Shown: positions 1-6,952, counted from the stretch's first letter. The stretch: DNA of 15,323 nt from Anaerolineales bacterium UBA2029 (GCA_002332795.1 DDBP01000205.1:1-15323); one strand, 5' to 3'. Numbers and translations are program-made. Notes: a model not told the origin generated them from the letters alone.

Positions 1-69
1 CGGAGAGGGGACTTAGCATAATACTTACCCCCCCCTCTCCGTGTATGGCTGAGGGAGCCGGGGGTGAGG
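1..69. repeat. Dispersed-repeat fragment with inverted arms
   Basis: Positions 1-10 (CGGAGAGGGG) are the exact reverse complement of 32-41, giving a 10-bp stem with a 21-base loop. CCCCCTCTCC (31-40) is followed after 19 bases by GGGGGTGAGG (60-69). The same 10-mers, one of them reverse-complemented, recur at the far end of the window (15271-15280 and 15305-15314). I see no coding signal here. Such C-rich interspersed elements are common between genes in Chloroflexota and some cyanobacteria (recollection). The element may continue left of the window. Confidence 0.55.
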
Positions 70-111
70 TTTTCAAACGGCCAGTAAACCGTCGTCCGCC
101 GCCGTTCACTT

Positions 112-142
112 CCAGAGGCCCGCCATTAGGCGCGGCCTCTGG
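112..142. terminator. Strong hairpin, probable terminator of an upstream gene
   Basis: CCAGAGGCC (112-120) pairs perfectly with GGCCTCTGG (134-142). The stem is extended by CGCC (121-124) with GGCG (129-132) around an ATTA loop, leaving one bulged C at 133. The plus-strand tail GTGTTTCTG is only modestly T-rich. It may end a plus-strand gene outside the window, or be a structure in the leader region of the binding-protein gene. No gene is visible between base 1 and this hairpin. Confidence 0.5.
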
Positions 143-198
143 GTGTTTCTGCCATCAGCGCTGGCAAGATGCCTCCCACGCGGTAACATAGCGCCGCC

Positions 199-230
199 TG
201 TGATCTTGTCTTCGCTCTGTTGCGTATAAC
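199..230 (+). promoter_or_regulatory. Weak candidate promoter for the binding-protein gene
   Basis: TATAAC at 225-230 is a fair -10 element, placing transcription start about 30 bases before the ATG at 268. No good -35 exists: TGATCT (201-206) is 18 bases upstream but matches poorly. The element lies inside the 5' part of a longer open frame starting at 220, which supports the later start. Confidence 0.35.
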
Positions 231-267
231 CGCACAGCGTATCGTTTCCGTCGGAGGCCGTAGCACT

Positions 268-1827
268 ATGTCTCTGTTACGCCGTCTGTCCCTGGTATTA
301 CTGATCATGCCCGTCCTGGCTGCCAGCACCGGCCTGTCTTCGGCCACCGCTCAGGCAAATGACACCATCATCATCGGCACCACCGATCTGCCTGCCTCGC
401 TCGATCCCGCCGAAGCCTACGACTTCATGGCCTGGGAAGTGCTCAGTCACCTCTATACGGGGCTGGTGCGACAGGTACCCGGCACACTGGACTACGAACT
501 GGCTCTGGCAGAAAACTACACGGTCAGCGCCGACGGCCTCACTTATACCTTCACCCTGCGCCAGGGGCAGACTTTCAGCGACGGCACACCCATCACCGCG
601 CAGACCTTCGTAGATTCGGTGACGCGCGTGTTGGCATTGCGCCGCCCCGCCCTCGCCCTGGTCGAACCCTATGTGGCCGGGGTCAACGCCCCGTCCGATG
701 ATGAACTGACCTTCACGCTCAAACGCCCTACGCCGTACTTCCTGCAACTGCTCGCCCTGCCCGCCTACTACCCCCAGCACCCCACCCTGGCGAGCGCGAC
801 AGCTCCGCAACCCTTCGGGGTGGACATTGTCGGCAATGGTCCCTATCGCCTGGAGCGCTTCACCGTGCGCCAGGAAATCGTCCTGCGGGCCGATCCGGCG
901 TATACCCTTGGCCCTGCTCCCAAGACCACAAAGATCGTCTTGCGCCAGTTCGACCGCTCGCAAGACCTGCGCGAGGCGTTGCTGGCACACCAAGTAGACA
1001 TTGCCTGGCGTGCCCTGCTGCTGGACGATGTCGAGCGTCTCGACGGGCAGCCGGGTCTCCGGGTACTCGATCTCCCGGCCACGCGCACTTTTTACCTCTA
1101 TCTGAACCAGAACCGTGAACCCACCGACGATCCCCTGGTGCGCGAGGCCCTCACCCTGCTGATTGACCGGAGCGCTCTTGCGCAAGTTCTGGGCAGCCAT
1201 GCCACGCCGCTCATCGCCCTGGTGCCTCCTGAGTTCGCGACAGCTTACGCCCCCTTGTGGCCAGGCGCGCCCGACATCCCCACCGCCGAAGCGACCCTGC
1301 GCGCCGCCGGTTACAAAGAACGGGGCACACCCAAGCTGAGCATCACCGTGGGCTTCTCCCTACCTCTGTACGGCGTGCCCTATGCCGACGCCGTCACCCG
1401 GCTGGTGCGAGCCAGCTTCCAGCCAACCAGCTTCGTGGACTACAGCACCTTCACCGACGTTGACGGGGCCACCTTCATGGACGTGCTGCAAGAAGGGGGT
1501 ATCGGCCTGGCCGTCTTCGCCTGGACGCCAGTCGTGCCGCACCCTTACGCTTACCTGTTCCCGCTGCTGCACTCGTCGCAGGCGTTGCCTACCAACGGGC
1601 GCTTCGCCCGCCCAGAGCTTGATCTGTTGCTGGATCAGATCGCCGGGCAGGCAGACGCTGAGGCGCAGGCCGCGCTCTACGCTCAACTGGCCGAGTGGGT
1701 GCTCGACGATCACGCGCTGGTTCCCTTGTGGCAGGATCACCTGCAGATCGTCGCCTGGGACACGATCGAGGGGATCGCGGTAGCGCCGAACTACTGGCTG
1801 AGCTACGGTCAGCTTGCCCGCCGCTGA
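268..1827 (+). CDS. Secreted extracellular solute-binding protein, family 5 (peptide/nickel type)
   Basis: A 519-residue periplasmic-type binding protein of the DppA/OppA family (SBP_bac_5). These proteins capture oligopeptides or similar solutes for an ABC importer. Residues 1-30 are a Sec signal peptide: RR, a hydrophobic core, then a probable cleavage after ATAQA. There is no lipobox cysteine, unusual for a binding protein in a monoderm cell. The family signature is clear around residues 87-120: SADG, Y-F-LR-G, FSDGTPITA, then a VDSVTR helix. The C-terminal half has the usual AEATLRAAGY and WLSYGQL elements. The ATG at 268 is preferred over one at 220 because GGAGG (253-257) sits 10 bases upstream and the signal peptide then begins at the Met. 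No permease or ATPase gene is adjacent, so its partners are elsewhere. The substrate cannot be told from sequence alone. Confidence 0.88.
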   Translation: MSLLRRLSLVLLIMPVLAASTGLSSATAQANDTIIIGTTDLPASLDPAEAYDFMAWEVLSHLYTGLVRQVPGTLDYELALAENYTVSADGLTYTFTLRQGQTFSDGTPITAQTFVDSVTRVLALRRPALALVEPYVAGVNAPSDDELTFTLKRPTPYFLQLLALPAYYPQHPTLASATAPQPFGVDIVGNGPYRLERFTVRQEIVLRADPAYTLGPAPKTTKIVLRQFDRSQDLREALLAHQVDIAWRALLLDDVERLDGQPGLRVLDLPATRTFYLYLNQNREPTDDPLVREALTLLIDRSALAQVLGSHATPLIALVPPEFATAYAPLWPGAPDIPTAEATLRAAGYKERGTPKLSITVGFSLPLYGVPYADAVTRLVRASFQPTSFVDYSTFTDVDGATFMDVLQEGGIGLAVFAWTPVVPHPYAYLFPLLHSSQALPTNGRFARPELDLLLDQIAGQADAEAQAALYAQLAEWVLDDHALVPLWQDHLQIVAWDTIEGIAVAPNYWLSYGQLARR

Positions 1828-1844
1828 CTCTTCCACAAGAAAGT

Positions 1845-1878
1845 ACAGAAGCCGCGTTGGTCTGGGCGCGGCTTCTGT
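1845..1878. terminator. Bidirectional intrinsic terminator between convergent genes
   Basis: ACAGAAGCCGCG (1845-1856) is a perfect 12-bp inverted match to 1867-1878, with a 10-base loop. It lies between the stop of the plus-strand binding protein (1827) and the stop of the minus-strand ferredoxin (1910). The tail is more T-rich on the minus strand (ACTTTCTTG) than on the plus strand, so it probably serves both genes. Confidence 0.8.
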
Positions 1879-1909
1879 CGTCAAAGCAGGATGTCACATC
1901 AGAACGGCA

Positions 1910-2260
1910 TCACGGCTTGGAATCGTAGCCGGGGCCGCTCTTGAAGAACTCATAATTCCACTTGATGTCCTGCGTCAGGTCAACGATTTCGCCGCCCTGC
2001 GCAGCGACACGCTGCTTGGTCTCGAAGGGGATGCGCTCCTGTCCCGCGGACATCTCGTAGGCGCTGGGCACCTCTTCCTCGACGAAGATGGCCTCGAAGG
2101 GGCACTCAGGCACACACGCCCCGCAGTCAATGCAGGTATCGGGATCGATGAAGTACCAGGGCCACTCGTTTTCTGGGAAACCGGGCACGATACAATCAAC
2201 GGGGCACACCTCGGCGCAGGCCCCGTCGCGCAAACACAGGCTGGTGATGATGTGAGTCAT
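1910..2260 (-). CDS. Dicluster ferredoxin 1
   Basis: A 116-residue soluble electron carrier with two iron-sulfur clusters. The first motif is C9-LR-D12-GA-C15-AEV-C19-P with an extra C23. It keeps canonical C-x2-C-x2-C-x3-CP spacing, but the second Cys is Asp. The second motif is complete: C43-x2-C46-x2-C49-x3-C53-P. By analogy with Azotobacter FdI and Pyrococcus ferredoxin, cluster I (C9, C15, C53, perhaps D12) should be [3Fe-4S] or an Asp-ligated [4Fe-4S]. Cluster II (C19, C43, C46, C49) should be [4Fe-4S]. An EWPWY segment separates the motifs, and a 60-residue tail ends with GGEIVDLT and WNYEFF. The ATG at 2260 is chosen over 2386 because AAGGAG (2275-2270) sits 9 bases upstream and the family starts there. 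It is paralogous to the ferredoxin at 4478-4825. The redox partner is unknown. Confidence 0.92.
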   Translation of the reverse strand: MTHIITSLCLRDGACAEVCPVDCIVPGFPENEWPWYFIDPDTCIDCGACVPECPFEAIFVEEEVPSAYEMSAGQERIPFETKQRVAAQGGEIVDLTQDIKWNYEFFKSGPGYDSKP

Positions 2261-2391
2261 GTGTTCCTGCTCCTTATGGTGGTATCCACCCAAAAGCCCT
2301 TCGGGCACTACTTGGTCTTCCGATACTCCACGAGGCCCATATGCGGCCTTCAGCAGTGGCTGCGCCGGGACATCACGGGGTACCAACCATC

Positions 2392-2421
2392 ACTATAGCA
2401 AACCAGACTGCACTTGTGCAA
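2392..2421 (-). promoter_or_regulatory. Promoter of ferredoxin 1
   Basis: On the minus strand, TTGCAC (2421-2416) and TATAGT (2397-2392) are separated by 18 bases. TG one base before the -10 gives an extended -10. A perfect palindrome TGCAC-AA-GTGCA (2420-2409) overlaps the -35 and could be an operator. Predicted transcription starts near 2385, giving a leader of about 125 bases. That leader contains a small GCCC-GAA-GGGC hairpin followed by TTTT (about 2305-2291), too short to call an attenuator. Confidence 0.65.
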
Positions 2422-2451
2422 GCGTTATGGATATGATCATTCCTCTGTCAT

Positions 2452-4278
2452 TCAGGCAGACTCTTCGCCGCGATGGGCTGGCAGGGTGAAGCTGAAGGTG
2501 CTGCCCTGGCCCGGTGTGCTTTCTACCCCGACGCTGCCCCCCAGTTTCTCCACGATACGCCGGACAATGGACAACCCCAACCCATGCCCGCCGCCGTGAT
2601 GCGTCGCCTTGCGGTTGAACTCAGCGAATAGATGCTCCCGCGCTTCTGGAGTGATGCCCGCCCCATTGTCTTTGACCCAGAAGCGAATCAGGTCGCCCTC
2701 ACGGGTTGCGCCCAGTTCGATGCACGGTGGAGAGCCGCCGTACTTGATGGCGTTGCTCAGGAGATTCTCCCACACTTCCTCCACCCACGGCGCGTACCCC
2801 AGGGCCACCGGCCAGTTTCGCGGCATACTGATCTCCGCTCCCCTTTGCTGAATCTGTCGGCTCAGCCGTGACCTGGCCTCGGCCACGATTATCTCCGTCT
2901 TCAGCGCGCTGAGCGTGACACTCTCCTGCCGGACGCTCGCCAGCAACAGCAGCTCGTCCACGATGCGCACGATTTTGAAGGCCATGTTCAATTGATCGTC
3001 TGCCAACTGCGCCGTCTCTTCGTCTCCCAGCTCGCGCAGACGATCGGCCACCAGTTCGCTCAGGCCGATGATGACCGAGAGCGGATTCTTGAGATCGTGC
3101 GCCACCGTATGGGCAAAGGCATCGAGTTCGGCGATCAGCTTCTCTCGTTCCTCGATTTCCTGCTGCAGCGCCACATTCTTCAGCCGATAAATCTCCGCCT
3201 GCTGACGCGCCTTTTCGGCCTCATGCGTGGCCTCCAGGCTGCGCACGCGGACCGAGAATATCTCCTGAGAAGTATCCTGATTCAGAGTGTGGAAGCGCTT
3301 GTAATGCTCCAGGCTCTCGCGCAGGTGTCCCGTGCGCTCATACACTTCGGCCAGGGCTGCGTGAATCTCGGCCAGGACGGGCTTGCTGCCAATCTCTTCG
3401 GCCACCTCACGTGCCTGCTCCAATACCAGCAATGCCTGCCCCGCCTTGTCCTGATCCAGCAACAGGTGACCAATGTCCAGCAGGATAGCCGCCTCGAACT
3501 GCCGATAGCCGCGGTCTCTGGACAGCGCCAGTGACTGTTCGAAGTAGTGCAGCGCCTGTTCGGGGTCTCCCGCGGCGCGGTAGATTTTGCCAATGTTGCC
3601 CAGGGCTTCTGCCTCAGCGCGCGGGTAGGCGATCTCGCGATCCAGGGCCAGGCTCTGCTGCTCGTAAGCCAGCGACCGTTCGTAATCGCCCAGCAGCAGA
3701 TAGGCCTTGCCGATGCTATCGAGCGCCTGCGCCTCACCGTGCCTGTAATCCAACTGCCGGTGCATCTCCAGGCTGCGCTCAAGCTGCACCAGCGCCGCCT
3801 GCCGGTCGCCCAGGTGCAGCAACATGTAGCCGGTGTCGTTGAGCACGCTGGCGATCAGGTGAGGGTCGCCGCTCATTTCGGCCAATCGCTGCGCGCGATA
3901 GCCCAGCTCCAGAGCCAGCGAGGCATTGCCCAGGAAGTAGTGAATCCCCGCAAGGTGATTGACCGTGTAGGCTTGCTTGCCGCGCTCACCCAACACATCG
4001 AAGAGGATCGCCGCCTGTAGCCCCAGTTCGAGCGCTTCCTGATACCTGGATTGATCCCAGGCCAGTATGGAACGGATCATCAGACTGTAGGCCAGCCCAT
4101 ACTGATAGGGGGCTTCACCGGTGTTCGCCAGGCTTGCGGCTTCTTCCGCCAGGCTCTGGCTACGCTGAGGGTCGCCGTGCAGCAGTGCCCAGGCCTGATC
4201 GTTGAGCCGATCAACCTGTTCCTCGCGGGATGGACTTGTCAGGCGGTGCAGGTCGAGTTCAGTAGAGTCATAGCCCAT
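2452..4278 (-). CDS. Cytoplasmic TPR-repeat sensor histidine kinase (orphan)
   Basis: A 608-residue two-component sensor kinase without signal peptide or membrane segment. Residues about 18-330 are tetratricopeptide-type helical repeats (LGN-IGKIYRAAGD, HYFEQSLAL and similar), a likely protein- or ligand-sensing scaffold. Residues 343-385 form a coiled-coil linker. The HisKA domain follows, with the phospho-acceptor H394 in AHDLKNPL. The HATPase_c domain has an N box (WENLLSN, N505/N509), a G1 box (DNGAGI, D537), an F box (LFAEFN) and a G2 box (GHGLGLS, 564-570). All catalytic boxes look intact. The start at 4278 is used because the promoter at 4374-4345 overlaps the longer open frame. Its ribosome site is weak (GAGTGG). 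No response-regulator gene is in the window, so its partner is unknown. It lies between two paralogous ferredoxin genes. No terminator is evident after its stop, so read-through into ferredoxin 1 is possible. Confidence 0.9.
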   Translation of the reverse strand: MGYDSTELDLHRLTSPSREEQVDRLNDQAWALLHGDPQRSQSLAEEAASLANTGEAPYQYGLAYSLMIRSILAWDQSRYQEALELGLQAAILFDVLGERGKQAYTVNHLAGIHYFLGNASLALELGYRAQRLAEMSGDPHLIASVLNDTGYMLLHLGDRQAALVQLERSLEMHRQLDYRHGEAQALDSIGKAYLLLGDYERSLAYEQQSLALDREIAYPRAEAEALGNIGKIYRAAGDPEQALHYFEQSLALSRDRGYRQFEAAILLDIGHLLLDQDKAGQALLVLEQAREVAEEIGSKPVLAEIHAALAEVYERTGHLRESLEHYKRFHTLNQDTSQEIFSVRVRSLEATHEAEKARQQAEIYRLKNVALQQEIEEREKLIAELDAFAHTVAHDLKNPLSVIIGLSELVADRLRELGDEETAQLADDQLNMAFKIVRIVDELLLLASVRQESVTLSALKTEIIVAEARSRLSRQIQQRGAEISMPRNWPVALGYAPWVEEVWENLLSNAIKYGGSPPCIELGATREGDLIRFWVKDNGAGITPEAREHLFAEFNRKATHHGGGHGLGLSIVRRIVEKLGGSVGVESTPGQGSTFSFTLPAHRGEESA

Positions 4279-4344
4279 AGTCGGACCACTCGTTCGTTGC
4301 AGTTCACAGGGGCGGACACAGTACGATTTGCGTTGGAACGCTTT

Positions 4345-4374
4345 AGTATAAAACCGGTTGCGCCATACCTGCAA
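4345..4374 (-). promoter_or_regulatory. Promoter of the histidine kinase gene
   Basis: On the minus strand, TTGCAG (4374-4369), an 18-base spacer and TATACT (4350-4345) form a good sigma-70-type promoter. Transcription would start near 4338, about 60 bases before the ATG at 4278. The -35 end and spacer contain a loose inverted repeat, TTGC-N9-GCAA. Confidence 0.65.
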
Positions 4375-4427
4375 GCGCCCTGCAAAGAGACAAGCAGTCA
4401 GGCTGATGACCTGCGTCTGAGACGGGG

Positions 4428-4459
4428 AAAATAAAAAGGGGCGAGTTTTCTCTCGCCCC
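4428..4459 (-). terminator. Intrinsic terminator of ferredoxin 2
   Basis: GGGGCGAG (4438-4445) pairs perfectly with CTCGCCCC (4452-4459) around a 6-base loop. On the minus strand the stem is followed by TTTTTATTTT (4437-4428). It begins 18 bases after the ferredoxin 2 stop and lies upstream of the kinase promoter, so ferredoxin 2 is its own transcription unit. Confidence 0.93.
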
Positions 4460-4477
4460 GTGCTGCTCTTGGTTCGC

Positions 4478-4825
4478 CTACGACCTGGCGTTGTAACCTG
4501 GGCCGTTGCGGAAGAACTCGTAATTCCACTTGATGTCTTCCGTCAGATCGACGATCTCGCCACCCTTGGCCGTGTAGCGCTGCCCGCCGTGCGGCACGCG
4601 CTCCTGGCCGGGTTTCATCTCGTAGGCGCTGGGGACTTCGTCCTCGGCAAAAATCGCCTCATAGGGGCACTCGGTCGCGCACGCGGCGCAGTCAATGCAG
4701 GAATCCGGATCGATATAATACCAGGGCCATTCGCTCTCCGGAATGCCGGGTACAATTGCCTCGGAAGGGCACACATCCGCGCAGACACCGTCGCGCAGGC
4801 ACAGGCTGGTCACCACGTGTGGCAT
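4478..4825 (-). CDS. Dicluster ferredoxin 2
   Basis: A 115-residue iron-sulfur electron carrier, a close paralogue of the ferredoxin at 1910-2260 (81 of 115 aligned positions identical by eye). Cluster motif I is C9-LR-D12-GV-C15-ADV-C19-P, again with Asp at the second canonical Cys position. The following residues are SEA, so the extra C23 of ferredoxin 1 is lost here. In Azotobacter FdI the matching Cys is not a cluster ligand. Motif II is complete (C43, C46, C49, C53). The EWPWY linker and the GGEIVDLT...WNYEFF tail are conserved. The ATG at 4825 is supported by AGGAG (4838-4834) 8 bases upstream and by alignment with ferredoxin 1. An upstream in-frame Met at 5005 would cross the promoter. 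Electron donor and acceptor are unknown. The lost Cys and the different leader suggest the two copies have diverged in use. Confidence 0.92.
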   Translation of the reverse strand: MPHVVTSLCLRDGVCADVCPSEAIVPGIPESEWPWYYIDPDSCIDCAACATECPYEAIFAEDEVPSAYEMKPGQERVPHGGQRYTAKGGEIVDLTEDIKWNYEFFRNGPGYNARS

Positions 4826-4865
4826 GGTAATATCTCCTGAGAAACTTGGTCTCAACACTTCTTTC

Positions 4866-4893
4866 ACTATACCCCACCTGCACCCCCTGTCAT
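4866..4893 (-). promoter_or_regulatory. Promoter of ferredoxin 2
   Basis: ATGACA (4893-4888), a 16-base spacer and TATAGT (4871-4866) on the minus strand, with about 40 bases of leader to the ATG. An inverted repeat TGTG-AAAAAA-CACA (4893-4906) touches the -35 and may be an operator. Its spacing is 2 bases shorter than in Rex or CRP sites. Confidence 0.55.
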
Positions 4894-4952
4894 GTGAAAA
4901 AACACACTCAGAACGGTTGACGATAGGCACACCTTCGCCTGCCTCACCCCTC

Positions 4953-4995
4953 AAAAAGACGGGCCAGGCCGAAGCGTATACTCCGGTCTGGCCCG
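4953..4995 (-). terminator. Intrinsic terminator of the superoxide dismutase gene
   Basis: CGGGCCAG (4960-4967) pairs with CTGGCCCG (4988-4995). Weaker pairing continues inside the loop. On the minus strand the stem is followed by TC and five T (4957-4953). It begins 25 bases beyond the dismutase stop codon. Confidence 0.85.
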
Positions 4996-5020
4996 CTTCT
5001 CTCACAAGCTCTGGTGCGTG

Positions 5021-5635
5021 CTAGCCGCCCGCAGCCGCCTTGAAACGCTCGGCCACGTCCGCCCAGTTGACCACGTTCCACCACGCCTCGACATACGCCG
5101 CGCGGTTGTTCTGATACTTCAGGTAATAGGCGTGCTCCCACACATCCAGCACCAGCAGAGGCCGCACGCCCCACTGCGTCAGGTTCTGGTGCTTCTCCGC
5201 CTGCAAGACCTCAAGCTGCCGGGCCAGCGGCTCCCAGACGAGCAGCGCCCACCCGCTGCCCTCGACCTGATTGGCCGCCGCCGAAAAGTGCGCCTTGAAC
5301 GCGGCGAAGCTGCCGAAATCCCTGGCGATCTGCGCGGCCAGTTCGCCGGACGGCTCTCCGCCGCCACCGTTACCCGCCGGCGCCATGTTCGGCCAGAAGA
5401 TGCTGTGCAGCAAATGCCCCGACCCGTGAAATGCCGCTTCGCGCGACCAGTGCTTGACCAGGCCCAGATCGCCTGCAGCGCGGGCCTGCTCCAGCTTGTC
5501 CAGCGCGTTGTTCAGCCCGTTCACATACGCCAGATGATGCTTGTCGTGATGCAGGCGCATGGTCTGTTCGTCAATGTACGGTTCCAGCGCGTCATACGCA
5601 TATGGCAGAGGAGGCAACTCATATTTGATAGCCAT
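5021..5635 (-). CDS. sodA: Iron/manganese superoxide dismutase, probably Mn type
   Basis: A 204-residue cytoplasmic enzyme converting superoxide to oxygen and hydrogen peroxide. Both family domains are present. The N-terminal hairpin starts YELPPLPYAYDALEP. The metal ligands are H29 (LHHDKHH), H77 (HSIFW), D164 and H168 (DVWEHAYY). Gly rather than Gln in the GSGH region (71-74) and Gln150 in the KHQN segment match the Mn-type arrangement rather than the Fe-type. Metal use cannot be proved from sequence, and cambialistic members exist. A short Gly-rich insertion (GNGGGGEPSG, 88-97) sits between the domains. The ATG at 5635 has AAGGAG 9 bases upstream. The gene stands alone with its own terminator. 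It presumably protects the adjacent iron-sulfur proteins in an oxygen-exposed cell (inference). Confidence 0.96.
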   Translation of the reverse strand: MAIKYELPPLPYAYDALEPYIDEQTMRLHHDKHHLAYVNGLNNALDKLEQARAAGDLGLVKHWSREAAFHGSGHLLHSIFWPNMAPAGNGGGGEPSGELAAQIARDFGSFAAFKAHFSAAANQVEGSGWALLVWEPLARQLEVLQAEKHQNLTQWGVRPLLVLDVWEHAYYLKYQNNRAAYVEAWWNVVNWADVAERFKAAAGG

Positions 5636-5768
5636 TTTTCGTTTCTCCTTGTGCGTGTTACTACACCCCTGCGGGGTGCCAGACCGTTACCAGGGACGGC
5701 GACCCCGCCCAAAGAGAGAGGCGCAATGAGACGTAGCATGGCTGGTGTCGCCGCAAGTTCACACAGGG

Positions 5769-5774
5769 ATTATA
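5769..5774 (-). promoter_or_regulatory. Candidate -10 element for superoxide dismutase
   Basis: A perfect TATAAT lies on the minus strand at 5774-5769, in TTCTTATAATCCC. The best -35 (TTGGGC) is 19 bases upstream and poor, so an activator or an alternative spacing is possible. The resulting leader is about 125 bases and holds a CACCCC-TGC-GGGGTG hairpin (5664-5678) about 14 bases before the ribosome-binding site. Confidence 0.5.
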
Positions 5775-5856
5775 AGAAAATCCACCGCGCACCGCCCAAT
5801 AAGAATCGCGTTGGAGTCAGGTCACCAGGGCATGTCGTCCGCCCTGCCAGCCAACG

Positions 5857-5886
5857 AAAACGGGCGCGGCTCATCGGCCACGCCCG
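5857..5886 (-). terminator. Intrinsic terminator of mreB
   Basis: CGGGCG (5861-5866) pairs with CGCCCG (5881-5886), then GGC (5868-5870) with GCC (5877-5879) across one mismatch, around a 6-base loop. The minus-strand tail is TTTTCGTT. It starts 25 bases after the mreB stop and lies before the dismutase -10, separating the two genes. Confidence 0.82.
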
Positions 5887-5910
5887 CCAGCAATCCCCCA
5901 CGGAGCCAAG

Positions 5911-6918
5911 CTACAGCCCCACCATCGTCCGCCGCAGCAAGGCCAGGTCTTCCAGGGCGCGGCCCGCCCCCACCGCCACGGCCACCATCGGGTCCTCGGC
6001 GCGATAGGCAGGCACGCCCACCTTCTGCGTGATGTATACGTCTATGCCGCGCAACAGCGCACCGCCGCCCGTCAACACAATGCCCCGGTCTATGATATCC
6101 GCTGCCAGTTCCGGCGGAGTCTTCTCCAACACGCTCTGCGCCGCGCTGACGATAGTTTCCAGAGGTTCGCGGATGGCCTCGACCACCTCGCTGGTGGTGA
6201 TGGTGATCGTGCGGGGCAGCCCGCCGACCTGATCGCGCCCCTGAATCTCCATGCTGAGTTCCTGGCCGATGTCCACCGCCGCGCCAATCTGAATCTTCAC
6301 CGACTCAGCCGTCGGCTCGCCGATGACCAGGCTGTATTTGCGCCGCACATAGTTGATGATCGCCTCATCCAGGCGCATCCCACCCATGCGGATGCTATCG
6401 GCCACCACGATCCCATTCATCGCCAGGACTGCCGCTTCGCTGGCCCCGCCCCCCAGGTTGAAAACCATGTTGCCCGCTGGCGTGCTGATCGGCAATCCGG
6501 CCCCCAACGCCGCCAGCAGCGGCTCTGGCAACAGGTACGCCGCGCGCGCCCCCGCCCGTACCGCCGCCTCGTGTACGGCGCGCTTCTCGACGCTGGTCAC
6601 ACCATAGGGCACGCTCAACATGACCTCTGGCCCGCGGAAGTGCAGCCGTCCGCTCACCTTGCGGAAGAAGTAGCGCAACATGGCTTCGGTCACTTCGTAA
6701 TCGGCAATGACGCCATCGCGCAGTGGCCGCAACACCTCGATATGCTCTGGATGGCGTCCGTACATATCGCGGGCTTCCTGTCCCACCGCCACCACGCGCT
6801 CTTCTTCGATGGTGAGCGCCACCATAGACGGTTCCTGGAGCACGATCTGCCCGTCGGCGTAGATCATGACCTTGTTCGTGCCCAGGTCTACCCCCAGTTT
6901 TCGCGAGAACAGTCCCAT
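5911..6918 (-). CDS. mreB: MreB/Mbl-type actin-like cell-shape protein
   Basis: A 335-residue bacterial actin homologue, expected to form membrane-bound filaments that direct lateral wall synthesis. The N-terminus MGLFSRKLG resembles the membrane-binding start of MreB. Phosphate-1 loop: VDLGTNK with D11 kept. The catalytic-Glu region PEP (E132) and adenosine motif LTGGGALL (282-289) are kept, as are KTPPELAADI and GRAL in their usual places. The phosphate-2 loop reads FNLGGGAS (153-160), with Asn154 where MreB normally has Asp (VDIGGGT), and Ala instead of Thr. The codon is plainly AAC. This may slow hydrolysis or mark a specialised paralogue. The start at 6918 fits the family, though the ribosome site (GGGAAA) is weak and an upstream in-frame extension to 7161 crosses a terminator. 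No mreC, mreD, rodA or PBP2 gene is nearby. Confidence 0.93.
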   Translation of the reverse strand: MGLFSRKLGVDLGTNKVMIYADGQIVLQEPSMVALTIEEERVVAVGQEARDMYGRHPEHIEVLRPLRDGVIADYEVTEAMLRYFFRKVSGRLHFRGPEVMLSVPYGVTSVEKRAVHEAAVRAGARAAYLLPEPLLAALGAGLPISTPAGNMVFNLGGGASEAAVLAMNGIVVADSIRMGGMRLDEAIINYVRRKYSLVIGEPTAESVKIQIGAAVDIGQELSMEIQGRDQVGGLPRTITITTSEVVEAIREPLETIVSAAQSVLEKTPPELAADIIDRGIVLTGGGALLRGIDVYITQKVGVPAYRAEDPMVAVAVGAGRALEDLALLRRTMVGL

Positions 6919-6952
6919 ATGAAAGTCGCTTTCCCACGTCGCCGGATTGCGT

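Noticed and set aside
1..267. A protein-coding gene at the left edge
   Set aside because: The open frames there are short, have no ribosome site and cover repeat and hairpin sequence.
298..1200. A 300-codon minus-strand open frame inside the solute-binding protein gene
   Set aside because: It is antisense to a well-supported family-5 binding protein and has no domain, ribosome site or promoter.
2290..2306. Possible attenuator (GCCC-GAA-GGGC then TTTT) in the ferredoxin 1 leader
   Set aside because: The stem is only 4 bp. No competing structure or leader peptide is evident.
5018..6007. A 329-codon plus-strand open frame spanning sod, the intergenic region and the mreB end
   Set aside because: It crosses two terminators and two genes on the opposite strand, and its translation resembles no protein I recognise.
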